Assembly: GCA_022414725.1 (NCBI GenBank)
Contig: CM039467.1
Coordinates: 11,173,744 to 11,237,743 of the forward strand
Direction: 5' to 3'
Length of the DNA stretch: 64,000 nucleotides
DNA from: Microglena sp. YARC
Lineage: Eukaryota > Chlorophyta > Chlorophyceae > Chlamydomonadales > Chlamydomonadaceae
Part shown: positions 56,392 through 64,000 of the stretch, in pieces
Numbering within the stretch: position 1 is the stretch's first letter
Layout of the letters: every line of letters starts with the position of its first letter
Made by a program: the position numbers and the translations under genes
The notes under the pieces: model-generated
Databases searched by the model: none
Seen by the model: the letters and a program-made list of their open reading frames with translations, nothing else
What the model was told of the DNA's origin: nothing

Positions 56392-57625
56392 AGGTAGCTA
56401 CCATGGTAACAACCGCCAAGGTGGCCACCAAGGCAACGATCGCCAAGGAGGTTACCGTCGCGATAACCAGCAACAGCACCAACGTCAGGAGACAGTGATG
56501 GCACTCCAGCAACAAGCTGCACACCATGAACAGCTTATGCACGACACAGTTGGTGCTATTCGCCAAGAGTTTGCCAGATTGACAGCAGGCGCTCAGCGCC
56601 CCTCTCACCCGCACGACACTCACAGTCGGGATAACCAACCACTGCGGATTGAGGCAGCACCTCCAGCCAACAACGGACCGCCAGAACCTGACTGGTACAG
56701 CCCGGCCATGGTGGTTAGCTTTGCACAGGCCCCAGGGACCCTGACGCAACCCCAATCACAGGCTATGTATACGCCAACCTACAATCCTGCCACCTCGGGA
56801 CCCGGCAGCACATCCGCCATCCCTTTGCCTGGCGCCCAACAGCACAACAAGACTGTCACCAGGGCCCAGCATCAAGCTACGACAACTCTCCTCATGGACG
56901 AGATAACCGTCCTGAAAAAGGACATGGAGCTGGTCCTCCGGGAAATACAAAACCTGCACGAGTTCAATCGAGCTCTGCAAGTTAGGGCTACAGCCATGGA
57001 GACCGCACAACGTGCACGGTTTGTGTCCACAGACCCGGTGCAAACATTTGTCCATGATTACACTCGCTCAGGCCACTTGAGCCAAGCAACCGCAACCCTG
57101 TTACAAGGCACGGAACCTACCTACGGGGTACCATACCTGGCCAACCTGTCCCAACAGACAAGCCTCTCCATCAGGTCTGCGGCTGGCCTCCTCCGCTGGA
57201 ATCTGCTGATGATCTTAGTCGACACAGGTAGCGGCCTAAATTGTCTGTCTCAGTCCACCGCCGATTCCCTGGGCTACGCAACAACAGCTTGCAACCACAG
57301 GACGGTGGCCTTCAACGACCAGAAGAACTCCCTGACTCAGGAAGTCAGCGTGCCCGTCGTCTTCTGCAGCACTACGCCGCATGAAATCACCGTCTGGGCG
57401 ACCTTCGTCATCGCCCCAGACAACAGCATCTTCGACGTGCTATTGGGCACACCACTGTTGTCTCTGCCAGGCATTTCTGCCCTACCAGACCTATCACAAC
57501 AAAAACTTACACTCAGGCCTAATCTCCATTTACCGAGTGCATTATCCACTGATGAGTTTCACAATCTCACCGTGGACTTACCCTTTAAACCCATTCACAG
57601 CTCAAGGCAGAGCGTACCGTGCTAG
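56392..57625 (+). CDS. Retropepsin-containing region of the gag/protease element
   Basis: Continues the Gly/Asn/Gln repeats (GNNRQGGHQGN) after the four-base shift, so the protease was originally fused to Gag. A helical segment follows (LMDEITVLKKDMELVLREIQ near 56890-56950). The protease active site ILVDTGSGLNCLS lies at 57212-57250, with the Asp codon at 57221, and the C-terminal VLLGTPLL flap-side motif near 57438-57462. It is a single-domain retroviral-type aspartic protease that cleaves the polyprotein. It ends at TAG 57623-57625; the frame stays open beyond. Confidence 0.82.
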
Positions 57626-58940
57626 GTACTAAGTCTCGTGCCAGAGATGGCACAACTGCCTCAAGTACAAGCTGCTGGACCGCCCGCGGTTCTCATAAGA
57701 CGACATGGCCCAGACGGTGATGGTCTGGCTCCTGTCCCCACTTTCGTCGTTGAACAGCTGGTCGACTCCTCATTTGACGAAGAAGGAGAGGGAAACTGGA
57801 GCCAATTGGGCGTGTATGCTGCGCACCTACTCCCGCAGGACGGCCAGTGGTTGATAGCCCCAGCCCAGGAAGTCCATGCTCATGACGACATCCAGCCCAT
57901 ACCAGTCTACGACGAGGCAACACTCACGTGGACCCTCTCTGGCGTGCCTCCCGAGGAACCCCAAACTCGTACTCACATACGAGCATCTGACAATCCTAGG
58001 GCATGGCACAACGCCCGAGTCGCCATCCCTGACCACCCCTCCAGCGCCGTGATACACAGGCTCCTCCACCCCAGACGGGGAGGTATCCCAGGCCCCCTCC
58101 TCAAGCCAACTACAGAGTTCGACAACCCAGTGTGGGTCCACTTTGACAGTGCACACCAAGTACATCGGCAGTCCTGCTCCGTTAAAGCATATTACTTCGC
58201 CAACTCAATGGTAGATGAGACCCTGGCGGTCCGATTCTTCCTGCTGTTCGCGCCAGTGCTCGCAGCCCTCATGAGAGAGCAAAACATCGTCGCCCAGTCC
58301 GTCCTCAACCGAGACTGGGACTTGCGAACAGTACTTGACGCGTACCAGCTCGCCGTGGCATCTCGTATGGTTCGCAGATCCGTCCTCATTATGACACCAG
58401 CGTCTGCCGACGCCATCGAGAACTTTGCCTGGCCACATAGCCGCCGCTCCAGTCCAGTCTTCAGAGGGAGACCTCTTCTTGCTGACTATATGAATCACTT
58501 GATCCATATGGACCAAGCGGCAGTGCTCGTGTATAGCCCCAACACATTCCCAGGCGGATACCGCCGCTATGGAGAGTTGGATGAAACTCACACTCCATAC
58601 ACCGTCAACGGAGCAACCGCCCTCCACCAGGTCATGCAGAGGAGGGACCTACTCGCCTCAACCGTCCACTACCTGCTGGACAACAACCCTGACCATCCTA
58701 TGGCAGGGAACCAGCCAGGCCGCGATCCACATCCAGCCTTTTGCCTAGCTCTCCTTCAGACAGCCGCAGCCACCCTAGCAGCATGGGTGCACATGCACCC
58801 GCCCAGATTACCAGTACCGTCTACCGACAACAGGCGAAACACTAGATCAGGACACCCTCTGTGCGGAGTTCGTGAGAGTATGCTCACAACTCTCCACGTA
58901 ATGCCATCAATGTACATGCAGAGCATCATGCCACTCAGCA
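57626..58940 (+). CDS. Unrecognised ORF directly after the retropepsin (partial)
   Basis: In the same frame as the protease, after one TAG. The first start-like codon is GTG 57638 and the first ATG is at 57647. It is open for at least 438 codons until transposon 3 cuts it; the remaining codons to 59014 are transposon sequence. It is rich in Pro, His, Ala and Val, with an early acidic FDEEGEGNW. A central helical segment VRFFLLFAPVLAALMRE is followed by LDAYQLAVASRMVRRSVLIM. No RT, integrase, RNase H or chromodomain signature is visible. It could be an unusual linker region or an extra gene carried between protease and RT. Confidence 0.6.
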
Positions 58941-59565
58941 CACTCGGGGAAGTGACAATTTCGCTAAATGTAGGCGAAAGACACGATTTGCAGCGGAACT
59001 ACAGAGAAATGTAGGCGTACAGTGGACGAAATGTCTCGGCTCACCTCAAACCAGCGATCCCGACAGACACCCAGAACTTTTCGTAGACTGAAGCGTGACC
59101 AATAACTCCTCGATCGCACGTTAACTACTGAGTTCTAATACGCGAAGAGCTATGCAACTTTCTGTCGCTCGAGGGTCTGTTAGCAACCTTTTCGAGGGGT
59201 CATCCTCGCGAACTTGCAAAGCTCTGCCAGCGATTCCGAGATAGAATGAACAATTAGGCAACGAAGTACTAGCGCAAACTACTCGTTGGTGAAATGCTTT
59301 CATTCGGGAAAATGGACACCTCAAGTCACCGATGTGCTTTCGCTGCATGCGTCGAAAATGGCGCTGTTGTAGGGCGAAACCATGACGATTTTATCACTGT
59401 GATGAAAGCCTAAGTCACACAGAAATATTAGTGTGACTTGCGATTACGTGTCAGTGCTCTTACTATTTTTGATAGATGTCTTCGCAGGGTGACCTTTCAC
59501 CAGCCTTTCACGTGCATTTAGTCAAGGCGGATTGTACGCGGCATGGCGAAATGGCCGTACGATTA

Positions 59566-60845
59566 GGGTGGATTTCCATAGGCCGTGGATGGGTCTGGAT
59601 GGGTCGAAAAGTACGAACAACCGACGATCCATCCACGCCTTACATTTCCACAGAGCGCATGGATGATTCGTATTTGTACTGATTGTACCGACGAAACATC
59701 CATCCACGAGACCCATCCAGATGACAAAATCCATCCCTGCTCTCGACCGAGGGGTGGATCGGACGAGTCTGGATGAGTCGCCAACTCAGCATGTGATTTC
59801 CGGCGCAGTCCGGCTCCGGTCTCGCTAGCGACCTGCCAGGCCCTCCCTCTGCCAGGCCCTCAGCTAGTTCAATTGCAGAAATTTCGAAAGGTGTTGCAGA
59901 TCTTGTTGCAGAATCCGAGACATTCTGCTTCTTTCCAAAACCCGAGACATTCTGCTTCTCTCCATCTCCATTTAAAGTTTGGCGCATCCGCGCTCTGAAA
60001 CATGGAGCGATTTTCGAGCAGTGAAGATCTCAGTGGTGAAGAGAATCGCCATCGGGATCTCGTTCCCTCCCCCACAGCAAAAATATCTTCCAATGTTGAG
60101 TATGTGCAGTGCTCCCTTGAGAGGCGGTACAGTCCAATGGCCACTTTTTTCTCTACGCTCAGAGGTTTCTTGTAGTTGGTAGATCCACCCTGTAGACGTG
60201 GTTGCAGCATGTCGCACAACTCTTTATATTGAGTAAATGTGACACGGAATTTCCGCTTGAATTCGTCCTCACTCCACCTCCCCAGCATGTAGTTAACCCA
60301 AAGGTCCTCAGTGCGTGGCTTCACGTAATATTCGGAATGGAAATCTCTGAAGTTGTGTGGATACAGATTCTTCAGCATTAAAGCCACAGTCATGGTCAGG
60401 CGATCATTCCTTTGCGGGATGGCTGCCATGCAGCAAATAGCTCCAGCGCAAGCTATGGCAGAGGATCGAGAACGGTTCAATGCAGGAAAAATTACGACGA
60501 GAAGGAGCTGGAATTGCTCCATTACTGACATGCCCATCGCGGGAAAAGGTAGAATGATACGGAGTGAGGAAGCAAGACAAACTGATGGGACGCCGGGGAA
60601 TGAATGAAAGAATGAAAGCAGATCGCCACCTCCTACATTCGAATTGAAAGTACCGGCATGTATTGCGCCATCGCGAAGCCATCCTAAGCCATCCTTGTCG
60701 CATTTCCACAGAAGGGGAACTGGATGATCGACTGCGTACGGATGCACGACTCATCCATGACCCATCCACGAGGCGTAACCGAAAGTAAACCGATTTAGCG
60801 ACCCATCCAGTACTACACCCATCCACGCCCTATGGAAATCCACCC
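59566..60845 (-). mobile_element. PIF/Harbinger element (1280 bp), TSD TTA, internally deleted
   Basis: Terminal inverted repeats of about 29 bp start GGGTGGATTTCCATAGG(C/G)C then GTGGATGGGT. It is flanked by TTA at 59563-59565 and 60846-60848. Transposon 2 shows the empty site (ACGATTAGAGCC on the matching strand). TTA is the classic TWA duplication of this superfamily. It codes only an N-terminal transposase fragment, so it needs help from a full copy elsewhere. Confidence 0.9.
59869..60747 (-). pseudogene. Harbinger transposase, N-terminal fragment lacking the DDE domain
   Basis: 292-residue frame. Residues 149-210 (LWVNYMLGRWSEDEFKRKF, LCDMLQPRLQ, PLSVEKKVAIGLYRLS) match the N-terminal region of HARBI1/PIF transposases (DDE_Tnp_4 family), followed by a helix-turn-helix-like piece (STLEDIFAVGEGTRSR). 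The catalytic DDE domain should come next but is replaced by unrelated residues and a stop. The true start may be Met 71 or 73. The protein might still bind DNA, but it cannot cut it. Confidence 0.8.
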
Positions 60846-61107
60846 TTAGAGCCTTTGCAATATGGCTAAGGTTAGCCACGCCAACCTTCTACCTCGCGTA
60901 CTCCTACCTCATATTCTTCCCTCCCTCGCCCAAAGCATGTGTTTGTTGCTACTTGATATTTCTGGCGTCCTGCTTTATTCCCTCCTTTCTTTCCAACTTT
61001 CTTTTCAGTATTACTGCGCAACGCCCTCTTCCGCCTTCCGCGTGGACAAGCGCAAAGTAGTGCGTCAGATTGTTTTTGAAATTTGACAAATGCTCTCGTC
61101 CTATCTC

Positions 61108-61575
61108 CTACACAAATTCCCGTACATCGGTGCCGCTAATTCTCGCAACCGATCCGTCTATGCTAGACCTGTGTAGGTTGTCAGTGCTGGAGGCATGGTA
61201 TCTTGCAGCCAGCGGCCCTTGCATCGTCAACTCCTTAACCAGGAAGCCCGGTCGGCGCTGCTGTACTGCCACCGCATGAATAAGCTGCATAAATTGCAGC
61301 ATCTCGGCAGCCCACTCGACGTTGCTCTGTACACGGTCAAATATGGTGGTATGTGGAGTCTGCTGCTTTACCAGGAGCAAGACTTCAGCTTGGGATGGCA
61401 ACTTGATTAGTTGGCACTGTGCAAAGTAGGATGCTGGGACAACTTGCTCCCAACTCTTATGTGAGTCATACTTCCACCTGTTCTCTCCTGGGCCTGAGTA
61501 GAGCTTTAAAGGACACGGGGCCTTACACTCTAGTTGGATCATGCACTGCCCTGGCTGCATGGTGCCCTTGAGCAT
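61108..61575 (-). CDS. Uncharacterised ORF b of CACTCGGGG family, intact copy (155 aa)
   Basis: Uninterrupted version of the broken ORF at 45138. It starts MLKGTMQPGQCM and ends GTDVREFV. The sequence shared with transposon 2 covers its whole length (for example IFDRVQSNV, EMLQFMQLIHAVAVQ, DGSVARISGT), with scattered replacements. It has seven or so Trp/Tyr/Cys in the first half and no obvious catalytic triad. Family unknown. It could be an accessory gene or the relic of a captured host gene. Confidence 0.5.
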   Translation of the reverse strand: MLKGTMQPGQCMIQLECKAPCPLKLYSGPGENRWKYDSHKSWEQVVPASYFAQCQLIKLPSQAEVLLLVKQQTPHTTIFDRVQSNVEWAAEMLQFMQLIHAVAVQQRRPGFLVKELTMQGPLAARYHASSTDNLHRSSIDGSVARISGTDVREFV

Positions 61576-61865
61576 TGTATCAGGAGATCATGCGTGGCAA
61601 TTATCCCTTGAGACCCTGCATGATAGATGGTGGCAGCACTGTGTCTATTTGGCTGACGCACTAGACCCATGTCTATGGCATGCATCTTCACATTGGGTTC
61701 ACTCCTAGTGGTTGTGGCAGTCTTGGCATGTTGCCTCTTGTGTTGTGGTGGATACTGGTTCTCCTTGCTTTGCTGGGTGTTGGGTGACAGTCCAACCTTG
61801 TCTTTATGCCTCGGTCTTCCAGATCCATTCTGCATGGTAAACTCAGGCAAGTGTGTACAATGCAA
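61539..61865 (-). CDS. Uncharacterised ORF a of CACTCGGGG family
   Basis: 108 residues; the homologous part starts at MQNGSGRPRHKDK. It has a basic segment (PPQHKRQHAK). It ends in SQGSA, overlapping the start of ORF b by 37 bp in another frame. A spliced or frameshifted fusion of a and b is possible but unproved. Confidence 0.4.
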   Translation of the reverse strand: MHCTHLPEFTMQNGSGRPRHKDKVGLSPNTQQSKENQYPPQHKRQHAKTATTTRSEPNVKMHAIDMGLVRQPNRHSAATIYHAGSQGIIATHDLLIQCSRAPCSQGSA

Positions 61866-62649
61866 GGCTGGGGTAGGACCTGAGGTTCACGTACCTAAGC
61901 TTAGGGCAGGTTGGACTTCCAGGGGGATCTCCCTACCAATGCGCAAAAACAACACAAAGGGTGTCAATAAATGTAACTATGCCCGCCCTTCTTTTTTGCA
62001 GGGACCCATGCTCTGTCTGGTAGCGGTCTGAAGGTTGCTTGTAGGTTGGGTTTCACAACAATTTGGCCTAGGGAATTCTGACTTGATCACATGCCTAAAT
62101 AGTGTCCACCTGCTTGCATGCCTCCGTTTGTGCATTCATGTCTGTATGCCTGCCTTTCTGTCTTCCTCCCTGGTGACTGATTGGCTGACTATCTGGATGG
62201 TGACTGCAGCTTGGAGGTGCTAGGCATAGATTGTTCAGCCCATGGGAAAATGGCTTGGTTGCTTTCATGCCTATCTGTTGCACGCATGAATACTTGCTTG
62301 TCAGTCTGCTTGAGCGCTTGGCCATTGTTGACACAAGACAAGGGGGCTTTAAACTACCATCAAATAAGAAGTAAAGGGTGCTACTTAATTTAACTATGCC
62401 TGCATTCTGTATTTGCAGGGACCATTGCTCTGTCTTCCCTCCCAGTTCTGATGTTCCACTGTCACATAAGGCTTTTGGACAACAACGTAAGTGATAAGTG
62501 AAGCTTGCTTGTAGGTGCGGTTTCGCAACAATTGTGTGGCATAGCGAATTATGTCTTGATTCATGCCTAGGTGGTGCCCACGTGCATCTGTCTATGTTTG
62601 TGTCACTGTCTCTGCCATCGTCTCTGTAACTGCATCTGTACTATGCCTC
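61866..62649. other. Transposon 3 interior, non-coding
   Basis: Reverse-strand counterpart of 44053-44847. It contains CATGCCTRY-like tandem words and the two related AGGGACC/TTTGCAGGG segments. No ORF is kept between copies. Confidence 0.5.
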
Positions 62650-63052
62650 TGTCTATGTACTGCCCTTCATTGATCTCTAACGCATACCCTGCTCTGCACG
62701 TCACTGTCCTGCCCCTTGCCATCCTCCCTGCCCTTCATTGCTCTGTAACGCAGGCCATGCCCAGCTAATCACCATCCTACCCCTATCCGTGCTCTCTGCC
62801 CTTCCTTGCTCTCTAACACCCTCCCTGCTCTGCTCATCACTGTCATCTAGCCCTTTGCCATTATCCCTGCCCCTCCTTGCTCTCTAACGCCTGGCCTGCT
62901 CTGCTCATCACTGTCTTCTTGCCCCTTTCCATTATCCCTGCCCCTCTTTGCTCTCTAACGCCTGCCCTGCCTTGTTCATCACCGTCGTCATGCCCCTTGC
63001 CATTATCCCTGCCCCTCTTCGCTCTCTAACGCCTGTAGGCAATAGCTGTAGT
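62650..63052. repeat. 71-bp minisatellite in transposon 3, interrupted by copia LTR
   Basis: Reverse complement of the array at 40748-44052: TCTCTAACGCC, TGCTCTGCTCATCACTGTC, CCCCTTGCCATTATCCCTGCCCCTC. About five or six units before the copia element begins at 63053. Confidence 0.85.
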
Positions 63053-63435
63053 TGTCAGCATGAATTGCGGTGCTCTCACGCGTTTTATGACTTGGTGACT
63101 ACTTATGTACTTCCTTAGAACTATCGGCCCAGACAGTGTTTCTGTCTGTACTGTGTCAGCTTCCCGTAGACTGTGTCATCCTTCATGACACGGTGACAGC
63201 TTCCTGTTGACTGCGTCATCGGTCTCTCACTGACACACTCTGTATAGCCGGTGCCTGGCTTAAGTTTCCTGACTTAGGGTCTAGTCAGGTTACAGGCATC
63301 CGCCTCTCCCACCGCTGGTGATCTTTGGCGTCCGCCTGTCCTTGTAACGCTATTCTTGTCTCCGTGTATAGATTGGCGCGTCTGTCTCCGCTGCATACAT
63401 CTCTCTCCACTCTTCGAAGTGCTTTCTAGCTGATA
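63053..63435 (+). repeat. 5' LTR of a second, diverged copia element
   Basis: Starts TGTCAGCATGAATTGCGG and ends GCTGATA like the first copia LTR, but is 383 bp with extra segments (for example CGGCCCAGACAGTGTTTC). It keeps TATAGATTGGCG near the end. GGTTACGGGC follows at the primer-binding position. Confidence 0.85.
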
Positions 63436-63470
63436 GGTTACGGGCTTATTACTTCTACCACTGCTTTACA

Positions 63471-64000
63471 ATGCAACTTCCGCGTGGGCCTCCTGCCGGC
63501 TTCGAGAAACTTACCCCACAGAATGGTATTTCCTGGTCGCGCGGTATGGAGAGCGTCATTATCAGTAATGGATGCGACCGAATTCTTCCTCTAAAGATTC
63601 GTGTTCCCACTGATTGGCTAGATGATTGCGCGCCAGCGGCCTCTGCTGCCGGAGATGAGTCTCCTTCCGCCATCATGGAAGCCACCCCCCCCTCCAATAC
63701 CTCCATTTCTCCGTCTCCTTCTCCTTTTGTCCAACGTCTCCGACCTGAGGTTGAGGATATTCTGATGCGCCTATGCTGTGTTTCCACACAGATTATCCAG
63801 TATGCAAGGTCGCCTCCACCCGCTGATGCCCGCTTTACCTACGACACTGTAGACCTTGCTCTCCATAGCCATGAAGATGGCTATGCTTACGGCAAGTCTG
63901 ACGACTCTGAGGAAGATTACTCTGATGATTGTATGGAAGATCTACAGAGTGCCAGAAGTGGCGACTTCGGTGGAGTCACTCCCTCTTCTGCTACTAGGGT
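63471..64000 (+). CDS. gag: Gag of the second copia element (partial, runs off window)
   Basis: Starts MQLPRGPPAGFEKL and is open to the window end (176 codons). It follows the Gag at 10943 throughout: RGMESVIISNGCDRILP, EDILMRLCCVSTQIIQYA, an acidic run, then EDLQSARSGDFGGVTPS. Differences are numerous enough to make it a distinct subfamily member rather than a recent copy. Whether it too has a TAG before pol cannot be seen. Confidence 0.88.
   Translation, partial: MQLPRGPPAGFEKLTPQNGISWSRGMESVIISNGCDRILPLKIRVPTDWLDDCAPAASAAGDESPSAIMEATPPSNTSISPSPSPFVQRLRPEVEDILMRLCCVSTQIIQYARSPPPADARFTYDTVDLALHSHEDGYAYGKSDDSEEDYSDDCMEDLQSARSGDFGGVTPSSATR

Larger units (their letters stand above)
53461..58940 (+). 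mobile_element. Gag/protease retroelement, block B (5' part, cut by transposon 3)
   Basis: An uninterrupted version of the sequence split by copia in block A. It encodes Gag with a zinc knuckle, a retropepsin, and a further ORF of unknown nature. The element is cut at 58940 by CACTCGGGG transposon 3, so any RT or integrase lies outside the window. LTR boundaries were not found. Confidence 0.75.
58941..64000. mobile_element. CACTCGGGG transposon 3 (reverse orientation to transposon 2), incomplete
   Basis: Begins CACTCGGGGAAGTGACAAT, then TTCGCTAAATGTAGGCG, and follows the reverse complement of transposon 2 from its right end inward. It contains the Harbinger insertion (59566-60845), ORF b and ORF a on the minus strand, the duplicated segment (about 61866-62570) and the beginning of the 71-bp array (62650-63052), where a copia element is inserted. 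The three bases before it are GCA. The other end is outside the window. Confidence 0.82.

Noticed and set aside
1..64000. CRISPR arrays, bacterial operons or phage genes
   Set aside because: The tandem repeats have no unique spacers of constant length, and all recognisable proteins are eukaryotic mobile-element or plastid-type proteins.

Overview
The window is nuclear DNA from a eukaryote, most likely a green alga or other green-lineage plant. The pointers are a Ty1/copia element with plant-type domain order, LINEs whose proteins end in a zf-RVT-like zinc domain, a PIF/Harbinger transposase fragment, CACTA-like DNA transposons, and one broken host gene that looks like a plastid-targeted rhodanese. 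I cannot name the species. There are no bacterial genes, rRNA genes or CRISPR arrays. Almost everything here is mobile DNA or its remains.

Layout. A composite block occurs twice in the same order and orientation: a LINE, then about 5 kb of repeat-rich non-coding sequence, then the start of a gag/protease retroelement. Block A covers 1-18230. Block B covers about 26100-58940. The copies match closely, so they act as empty-site controls for each other and fix several insertion boundaries to the base. Block A gained a 5'-truncated second LINE (4563-5360, flanked by ATAC) and a complete young copia element (10576-17472, 330-bp LTRs, flanked by GTTAG). Block B gained two large DNA transposons with CACTCGGGG ends and 3-bp target duplications: 29487-37801 (TGA) and 39922-46496 (ATG). 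A third member (58941 onward) interrupts the block-B retroelement. That member was itself hit by a Harbinger element (59566-60845, TTA) and by a second copia element (63053 to the window end).

Between the blocks (18231-26100) lie a 1.2-kb element with long inverted repeats, then two pieces of a probable rhodanese gene. Its first exon encodes a plastid/thylakoid targeting peptide (20467-20819). Its last exon carries the CQSGARST active-site loop but is frameshifted (22968-23362). The putative intron holds a short insertion with a 22-bp target duplication, a fourfold repeat of the intron/exon junction, and a CCCAA array. Sequence from about 19.4 to 30.3 kb looks noisy, with indels against block A, long G/C homopolymers and a 1000-N gap at its end. 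Frameshifts there may be assembly errors.

The most unusual items are the CACTCGGGG transposons (6.6 and 8.3 kb, no visible transposase, carrying minisatellites and a conserved 155-residue ORF), the gag-protease element with an unrecognised ORF directly after the protease, and the single in-frame amber codon between gag and pol in a copia copy that is otherwise intact.
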